From an uncultured Acetatifactor sp. (GTDB taxonomy: Bacteria; Bacillota; Clostridia; Lachnospirales; Lachnospiraceae), in the NCBI GenBank assembly GCA_910584235.1, contig CAJTZD010000010.1:1-64000 (forward strand): a stretch of DNA of 64,000 nucleotides. Direction: 5' to 3'. The position numbers and the translations under genes were made by a program. Below the pieces are notes generated by a model. It saw only the letters and a list, made by a program, of their open reading frames with translations, had not been told where the DNA came from and ran no database searches. Numbering within the stretch: the stretch's first letter is position 1; each line of letters starts with the position of its first letter. Shown one piece after another: positions 59,101-64,000 of this stretch.

Positions 59101-60114
59101 ATGATATCAATAGCGGATTTGAAAGAACGGATGGAGAGAGTCAATGATTACTGGATTGCGCAAAATCCGGAGCCGGGGAACTGCGCCTGGGAGAGGGCGG
59201 CGTATTTTTTGGGGAACATGGCGGCCATAGAGGTGCTGAAGAAGCCACGGTACCTGGAATACGCAGTGGAGTGGGCACAGGCAAACCACTGGAATTTCTA
59301 TGACAATGCCGCTCATTGTACCGTCAATGCGGACAATGTAAGCTGCGGCGAAACCTATCTGGACCTGATGGAGAACTACGGAATTCTGGGAAAAATGGAG
59401 CATATCAGGGCCACCATGGAATGGACAGCCTCCGATCCCCACAATGATTACTGGTGGTGGGTGGACACTATGTACATGGCGCTGCACTTCTATAACCGGA
59501 TGGGGCTGCTCCTGGAAGACGACAGACTGATAGACAAGGCGTACCGACTGTACCTGAATGCAAAGGAAGAGAGACACTTGTACGACAGGGAGGAAAAACT
59601 GTGGTTTCGGGACGAAAACTTCCTGCCGGAAATTGCCAGAACAGCCGGCGGAAGAAAGGTATTCTGGGCCAGGGGCAACGGCTGGGTGTTCGCGGGGCTG
59701 GCCAGGACGCTGAGGACGCTTCCGCCGGAGCAGAAATATTACAGGGAATACAGAGAGGTTTTCACAGGCATGGCGCAGGCCCTGGAAAAATGCCAGTGCG
59801 GGGACGGCCTCTGGCGCACCAGCCTGCTGGAGCCGGAGGAATATCCCATGCCGGAGACCTCGGGAACGGTGCTGACGGTGCTGGGAATGGTCATCGGGGT
59901 CCGGCTGGGGATTTTGCCGGAACGATACATGGAGTGCGCCCTGCGGGGGTTCGACGCATTGAACAGGGAGGCGGTGGAGGCGTCCGGCCGGATAGGCTGG
60001 GTGCAGGTGGTGGCGCTGAAGCCGGGGCCTGTGAAAAAGGAGGATTCCAACGACTATGCGGTAGGGACATATCTGCTGGTGTGCAGGGAGCTGATTGCCT
60101 ATTTTTCCCGATAG
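59101..60114 (+). CDS. GH105 unsaturated rhamnogalacturonyl hydrolase
   Basis: 337 residues, (alpha/alpha)6 barrel. NPEPGNCAWERAAYFLGNMAA, the DYWWWVDTMYMALHFYNRMG segment with the catalytic aspartate, and FWARGNGWVFAGLAR are GH105 (YteR/YesR) signatures. It removes unsaturated galacturonate from rhamnogalacturonan fragments, feeding the KduI/KduD/KdgK pathway at 13-19 kb. GAGGAGG lies 11 bases before the ATG. No signal peptide. Confidence 0.92.
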   Translation: MISIADLKERMERVNDYWIAQNPEPGNCAWERAAYFLGNMAAIEVLKKPRYLEYAVEWAQANHWNFYDNAAHCTVNADNVSCGETYLDLMENYGILGKMEHIRATMEWTASDPHNDYWWWVDTMYMALHFYNRMGLLLEDDRLIDKAYRLYLNAKEERHLYDREEKLWFRDENFLPEIARTAGGRKVFWARGNGWVFAGLARTLRTLPPEQKYYREYREVFTGMAQALEKCQCGDGLWRTSLLEPEEYPMPETSGTVLTVLGMVIGVRLGILPERYMECALRGFDALNREAVEASGRIGWVQVVALKPGPVKKEDSNDYAVGTYLLVCRELIAYFSR

Positions 60115-60147
60115 AAAGCTTCCGCACTTTTTTACAGGAAAGAGAGC

Positions 60148-61992
60148 ATGAGAATTAAAAAGTACAAATATCTGATTCGTTTGATTGTGAGTATCCTGCT
60201 GGCGCTGACCGTCGCCATTGTGACAGTGTTTTCATTTCTCTGGACGCACGCCTTTGAGGAAATCAGGAAAGGGAATGAGGTCTATTACGATAAGCTTGCG
60301 GATTCCTTTCTGCGGGATTTCACCATGGAGATAGACAGCCTGCGGAAACATGCGGCAGCGCTGAGCGTGGACAGCAGGTATGAGGAAAGCGCGTTCTGGC
60401 TGGGCGTGGAAAACTATCGGAAAAATGCCTACTGGTACCTGGAGGCAGTGTCTGAAATGAAGAACAAATATGCCGCCCACAATGCCGGCGACTGCGGGAT
60501 TTATTATTATGAGACAGACAGTGTGATTACCAAAGGCTCCAAACAGACCCTGGACCAGTTCCTGAAAAACAGTTTGCAGGTGACGGGGGAGCGGGAGGAG
60601 GCTCTTCGGGCTTACTTTTCCCGGGAGAACTATCAATTTCTGAAATTGGTCTTTGGCACCACCAATACACAGGAGGATATAGGCGGGAAATTCCTGGTGG
60701 GATACTGCACAGTGCTGGGAAAGAATAGAGACAGCGTCATGATTTTTTACCAGATTGCGCCGGACGACCTGGGGGACATGCTGAATCTGTCCTATGGGGC
60801 GGAGGGGGTCTGGCTGTATGTGACGGAGCAGGGCGGAGATCAAATCTACCTGGCGGGCAATCCCACGGGAAGCGCGGTGGAGAATGTATTTCCCCTGGAA
60901 GCCCGGGAGAGGAACGTCTCCGGAACAAGGCAGAAAGTGCTCTATCAAAAGGACAGCGCTTCCCTCCCTCTGTCTTTTGCGGTCTATCTCACCGACGAAT
61001 CTCTTCAGAATAATATCGTGGCATTCTATCATGATATGAAGAAGCTGATTTTTATCATGATATTTCTGGTCATCGGCATCTGTGTGGTGGCGCTGTACGC
61101 GGAATATAAGCCTATGTACCGGATACTGGCCCAGCTTGAGGAGGATGAGGCGGATGAATTTACCATGATACAGAGCGCTCTGAACAACCGGCGGGCCATC
61201 ATACAGGAGCAGGAGCTGCTGATTACGGATTTGCTCATCAAGCATCTGATTTACGGGGTGCCGGTGGGGCGGGAGAGGCTTAACAAACTGGGGGTGAAAG
61301 TGTCAGGGGGCTTTTACTGCGCCTATGTGCTGGTGGGGCATATTCTGCTGGCGGGAGAGGTGGAGGAGATGACAGAGGAGCTGGAGGAGAGGTTCCGGGT
61401 GCGGCTGTTTGTCATCGACATTCAGGAGGAGAACAGTAACGTCCTCATTGCGTTCCTGAAAAGCGCCGAGACCAAAGACACGGAGCAGTGGCTGCAGGAC
61501 TGGGTGCACGGCCGTTTGGGGGAGGACTGTAAGCTGTATCCCGGCAAGGTGGTGGATCAGCTGGACGAGATCCGCTCCAGCTTTCTGCATTGCTATGAAA
61601 AAAGAAACGAGTACGAAGCGGCGCAAAAGGCCATGAAGGCGGATCAGGAGGCCCTGGAAAGGAAAGAGGTGCGGCAGAAGAAGCTGAATGAGGAGATTCT
61701 GGCGTATCTGGAGCTCCATTACCGGGATGTGGATTTGAGCCAGACTCAGGTGGCGGACGCTTTCCGGATATCCAGCTATACCTTGAGCAGGATGTTCAAG
61801 ACCCAGATCGGGGTGGGCTTTACGGAATATGTAAATTTCAAACGACTGGAATACGCAAAGGAGCTTCTGCTGACCACGGGCTATTCTGTCCATGAGATAG
61901 CGTTTCTGGCGGGATATGCCAATGACAATTATTTTTCCAGGATATTTAAGGCCAATGTGGGGATGTCCCCCACCGCGTTTCGGGAGAAGTAG
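60148..61992 (+). CDS. Membrane-bound AraC-family regulator with extracellular sensor
   Basis: 614 residues. Helices at about 12-33 and 290-312 flank an extracellular Cache-like region; a cytoplasmic linker leads to the AraC HTH pair (YSVHEIAFLAGYANDNYFSRIFKANVGMSP, read in parts). Such regulators detect extracellular sugars, often through a binding protein, and act on adjacent LplB/LplC-type transporters, as encoded directly downstream. Confidence 0.92.
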   Translation: MRIKKYKYLIRLIVSILLALTVAIVTVFSFLWTHAFEEIRKGNEVYYDKLADSFLRDFTMEIDSLRKHAAALSVDSRYEESAFWLGVENYRKNAYWYLEAVSEMKNKYAAHNAGDCGIYYYETDSVITKGSKQTLDQFLKNSLQVTGEREEALRAYFSRENYQFLKLVFGTTNTQEDIGGKFLVGYCTVLGKNRDSVMIFYQIAPDDLGDMLNLSYGAEGVWLYVTEQGGDQIYLAGNPTGSAVENVFPLEARERNVSGTRQKVLYQKDSASLPLSFAVYLTDESLQNNIVAFYHDMKKLIFIMIFLVIGICVVALYAEYKPMYRILAQLEEDEADEFTMIQSALNNRRAIIQEQELLITDLLIKHLIYGVPVGRERLNKLGVKVSGGFYCAYVLVGHILLAGEVEEMTEELEERFRVRLFVIDIQEENSNVLIAFLKSAETKDTEQWLQDWVHGRLGEDCKLYPGKVVDQLDEIRSSFLHCYEKRNEYEAAQKAMKADQEALERKEVRQKKLNEEILAYLELHYRDVDLSQTQVADAFRISSYTLSRMFKTQIGVGFTEYVNFKRLEYAKELLLTTGYSVHEIAFLAGYANDNYFSRIFKANVGMSPTAFREK

Positions 61993-62024
61993 GAAATTGG
62001 AACAAAACGGATAAAAGCATAGGA

Positions 62025-62068
62025 GCGGTCCCGGGGTGTGCGGCAGCATCCCGGGGCTGTTTTTTTGC
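62025..62068 (+). terminator. Probable terminator after the AraC regulator
   Basis: CCCGGG (around 62029) can pair with CCCGGG (62050s) and a short CAGC/GCTG stem lies directly before seven T residues. The 61993-62222 gap shows nothing else clear. Confidence 0.5.
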
Positions 62069-62222
62069 ACTGGGGCCTGTAAATGAAAGATTCATTATTT
62101 TGCATTGGGCAAAAAGCGGCAGAAAAGCAAAAAAGTCCTCTTGAATTTAGTTATTTCACATAATAAATTTAGTTTACAAACGCAAAAGAAATGCAGCATG
62201 GAGAAAGGGATGGGAAAGGCGT

Positions 62223-63164
62223 ATGAAGAAAAAAGAAAAACGGACAGGGGTACCGGCTTCAGGACTGAAACTGCGTACCCGGATATGGAGGCACAGGGAG
62301 TATTATCTGTTTTTGCTGCCGGCAGTGGTGTATGCGGTTATATTCTGCTACGCGCCCATGTACGGCCTGCAGATTGCCTTTAAGGACTACAAGGTCTCTT
62401 TGGGAGTGTCGGGGAGCCCCTGGGTGGGCCTGCGGAATTTCACGGATTTTTTCCAGGGGTATTATTTCTGGAATTTGATACGGAACACGCTGGTATTGTC
62501 CCTGTATTCGCTGATTGCCGGATTTCCCATACCCATTTTAGTGGCGCTGATTCTCAACGAGCTGAAGCCGGGATTCAAAAAGGTGACCCAGACCGTGCTC
62601 TATGCCCCTCACTTTATTTCCACTGTGGTCGTCATCGGTATGATTACCATTTTCTTTTCTCCCTCCATGGGGGTGGTCAATACCCTGCTGAACGGTCTGG
62701 GGCTGGACAGTATTTATTTTATGGGGAATCCGAAATACTTCCGGCATCTGTATGTGTGGTCCGGGGTCTGGCAGGGGATGGGATGGGGCGCCATCATCTA
62801 TCTGGCGGCCTTGGCCGGGGTAGACCCGGGGCTCCATGAGGCGGCGTCCATCGACGGCGCTTCCAGAATCCAGCGGATTCTTCATATCAACATTCCCTGC
62901 ATCATGCCTACCATTATCATTATGCTGATTCTCCAGGTGGGACGCATCGCCTCGGTGGGGTATGAAAAGGTGTATCTGATGCAGAACGAGCTGAATATGG
63001 AGGTGGCGGAGGTCATATCCACCTATGTATACAAGCGGGGCCTTATCAACAACAATTACAGCTTTTCCACGGCGGTGGGGCTGTTCAACAATGTGGTGAA
63101 CGTGATTCTGGTATTGACTGCCAATCAGATTTCCAAAAAATGCAGCGACACCAGTCTGTTTTAG
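62223..63164 (+). CDS. Carbohydrate ABC transporter permease (LplB/YteP type)
   Basis: 313 residues, six membrane helices. Family markers are YLFLLPAVVYAVIFCYAPMYGLQIAFKDY (near the start, read in parts), MGWGAIIYLAALAGVDPGLHEAAS and the EAA loop EAASIDGASRIQRILHINIP that docks the ATPase. LplB/YteP permeases import rhamnogalacturonan or complex oligosaccharides together with an LplC-type partner and a lipoprotein receptor. The AraC regulator upstream and the permease 29 bases downstream fit one unit. Confidence 0.94.
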   Translation: MKKKEKRTGVPASGLKLRTRIWRHREYYLFLLPAVVYAVIFCYAPMYGLQIAFKDYKVSLGVSGSPWVGLRNFTDFFQGYYFWNLIRNTLVLSLYSLIAGFPIPILVALILNELKPGFKKVTQTVLYAPHFISTVVVIGMITIFFSPSMGVVNTLLNGLGLDSIYFMGNPKYFRHLYVWSGVWQGMGWGAIIYLAALAGVDPGLHEAASIDGASRIQRILHINIPCIMPTIIIMLILQVGRIASVGYEKVYLMQNELNMEVAEVISTYVYKRGLINNNYSFSTAVGLFNNVVNVILVLTANQISKKCSDTSLF

Positions 63165-63193
63165 GAAAGCCGGGTAGCGCAAGGGGTGTAAGG

Positions 63194-64000
63194 ATGAAGA
63201 AAAAAAGAATTTCGTTATTTGATGTGCTGATGCATGTGCTGGGTGCAGCGCTGTTGGTTATGGTATTGTATCCCCTGATTCTGATTGTATCCTGCTCCGT
63301 CAGCGATCCCCAGCTGGTGGCTACAGGGCAGGTGCTGTTGTTCCCCAAAGGCATTACCTTTGACGGGTACAGGCAGATTTTGAAAAATAAAGACATTCTC
63401 ATAGGCTATGGGAATACGATTTTTTACACCGTGGCGGGAACCCTGATCAATCTGGCGGTTACGGTGCCGGCCGGCTATGCGCTGACGAAGAAAACCTTAC
63501 CGGGAGGAAAGATATGCATGAGCTTTTTCCTGTTTATCATGTATTTCTCCGGAGGGCTGATTCCCACGTTTCTGGTGGTAAAGGGACTGGGGCTTTACAA
63601 TACCAGATGGGTGCTTTTGGTGCTGGGCGCCTATAATACATACAACTGCATTATCTGCAGAACCTTTTTCGACTCCATGCCAAAAGAGCTGGAGGAGGCG
63701 GCGGTGATAGACGGCTGTTCCGTCACAGGTACTTTCTTTAAGGTAGTGCTGCCCTTGTCAAAGGCCCTGATGGGGGTTATGGTTTTGTACTTTGCGGTGG
63801 GGCACTGGAACGCCTACTTCGACGCGCTGATTTATATCAAGGACGACGCCATGCAGCCTCTGCAGGTGTTCCTAAGGAGAATCCTGATTCTGGCCCAGCA
63901 GCAGGCCAACATGGAGGAGGCGGCGGAATATGCCCAGTCTCTGGCCAATTTGGAGGCGCTGATCCGCTATGCGGTTATTGTGGTTTCTTCTTTGCCGCTG
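63194..64000 (+). CDS. Carbohydrate ABC transporter permease (LplC/YtcP type), 3' end cut
   Basis: The frame starts at ATG 63194 (MKKKRISLFDVLMHVLG) and runs open off the right edge, giving 269 residues. Membrane helices and the EAA loop EEAAVIDGCSVTGTFFKVVL are present, as are LIVSCSVSDPQLV and GGLIPTFLVVKGLGLYNT, typical of LplC/YtcP. Forms the heterodimeric pore with the permease just upstream. A solute-binding lipoprotein gene probably follows outside the window. Confidence 0.93.
   Translation, partial: MKKKRISLFDVLMHVLGAALLVMVLYPLILIVSCSVSDPQLVATGQVLLFPKGITFDGYRQILKNKDILIGYGNTIFYTVAGTLINLAVTVPAGYALTKKTLPGGKICMSFFLFIMYFSGGLIPTFLVVKGLGLYNTRWVLLVLGAYNTYNCIICRTFFDSMPKELEEAAVIDGCSVTGTFFKVVLPLSKALMGVMVLYFAVGHWNAYFDALIYIKDDAMQPLQVFLRRILILAQQQANMEEAAEYAQSLANLEALIRYAVIVVSSLPL

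Noticed and set aside
62105..62383. 92-codon frame overlapping the LplB-type permease start
   Set aside because: It is out of frame with the permease, whose start has a good ribosome binding site and strong family match.

Overview
The window looks like a chromosomal segment of a gut Lachnospiraceae-type Firmicute (Clostridium cluster XIVa). I infer this from gene content and style: FloA/NfeD, MurT/GatD, a GlgC/GlgD pair, a csp-like S8 protease, many AraC regulators, plant-glycan hydrolases, strong AGGAGG ribosome binding sites and fairly GC-rich coding DNA. I see no rRNA, tRNA, CRISPR array, phage module or intact insertion sequence. Both edges cut genes: a TPR protein on the left and an ABC permease on the right.

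Layout. 1-2 kb: two AT-rich genes unlike the rest (TPR protein, unknown partner). 2.2-5.4 kb (minus): an operon of GHKL histidine kinase, NfeD, flotillin FloA and LytTR response regulator. 5.6-8 kb: glgC-glgD for glycogen synthesis. 8.4-11.7 kb: a ParB-like/BMP-like fusion protein, a metallophosphoesterase and an HD-domain protein. 11.7-12.1 kb: a MATE transporter remnant. 12.3-18.9 kb: an AraC regulator divergent from a hexuronate pathway (kduI, kduD-like, RpiB-like isomerase, KDPG aldolase fused to a VOC domain, a 31-residue membrane peptide, kdgK). 19-25.8 kb: a zinc-ribbon membrane protein, then a two-component system with a membrane-anchored protein and a large solute-binding lipoprotein. 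25.9-27 kb: an orphan antitoxin and an Rpn-type nuclease. 27.4-43.5 kb: sugar catabolism (two isomerase/epimerases, GH78-like rhamnosidase, CutC, hybrid kinase, FucU, DUF2264 protein, AraC regulator, GH2). 43.5-46 kb (minus): DUF2975-like membrane protein, XRE regulator and a lipoprotein whose 5' end is a tandem hairpin array. 46.1-48.9 kb: a phospholipase D-like enzyme, a truncated Rpn relative and a broken small membrane protein. 48.9-52.4 kb: clpS-clpA-aat, an N-degron set. 52.6-56.6 kb: murT-gatD and a csp-like protease. 56.7-64 kb: GH3, GH105, a membrane-bound AraC regulator and two LplB/LplC-type permeases.

The joint theme is import and breakdown of plant cell-wall glycans. GH78, GH105, GH2 and GH3 enzymes release sugars; KduI, KduD, KdgK and the KDPG aldolase take unsaturated uronates to pyruvate and triose phosphate; GlgC/GlgD store surplus glucose. 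Regulation is mainly by AraC activators and two-component systems.

The most unusual content lies between genes. There are four copies of a long, nested stem-loop element (8.2, 15.5, 17.5 and 18.9 kb), three of them starting at or just after a stop codon and three sharing an A-A mismatch in the stem. There is a duplicated 63-bp promoter/operator cassette with a perfect 23-bp palindrome, two more families of tandem stem-loop repeats (28.2-28.6 and 31.7-32.0 kb), and a 39-bp hairpin repeat read in frame as 13-residue repeats (44.5-44.7 kb). I do not recognise these as described elements. All start-site choices and functions are from reading the sequence only; no database search was run.
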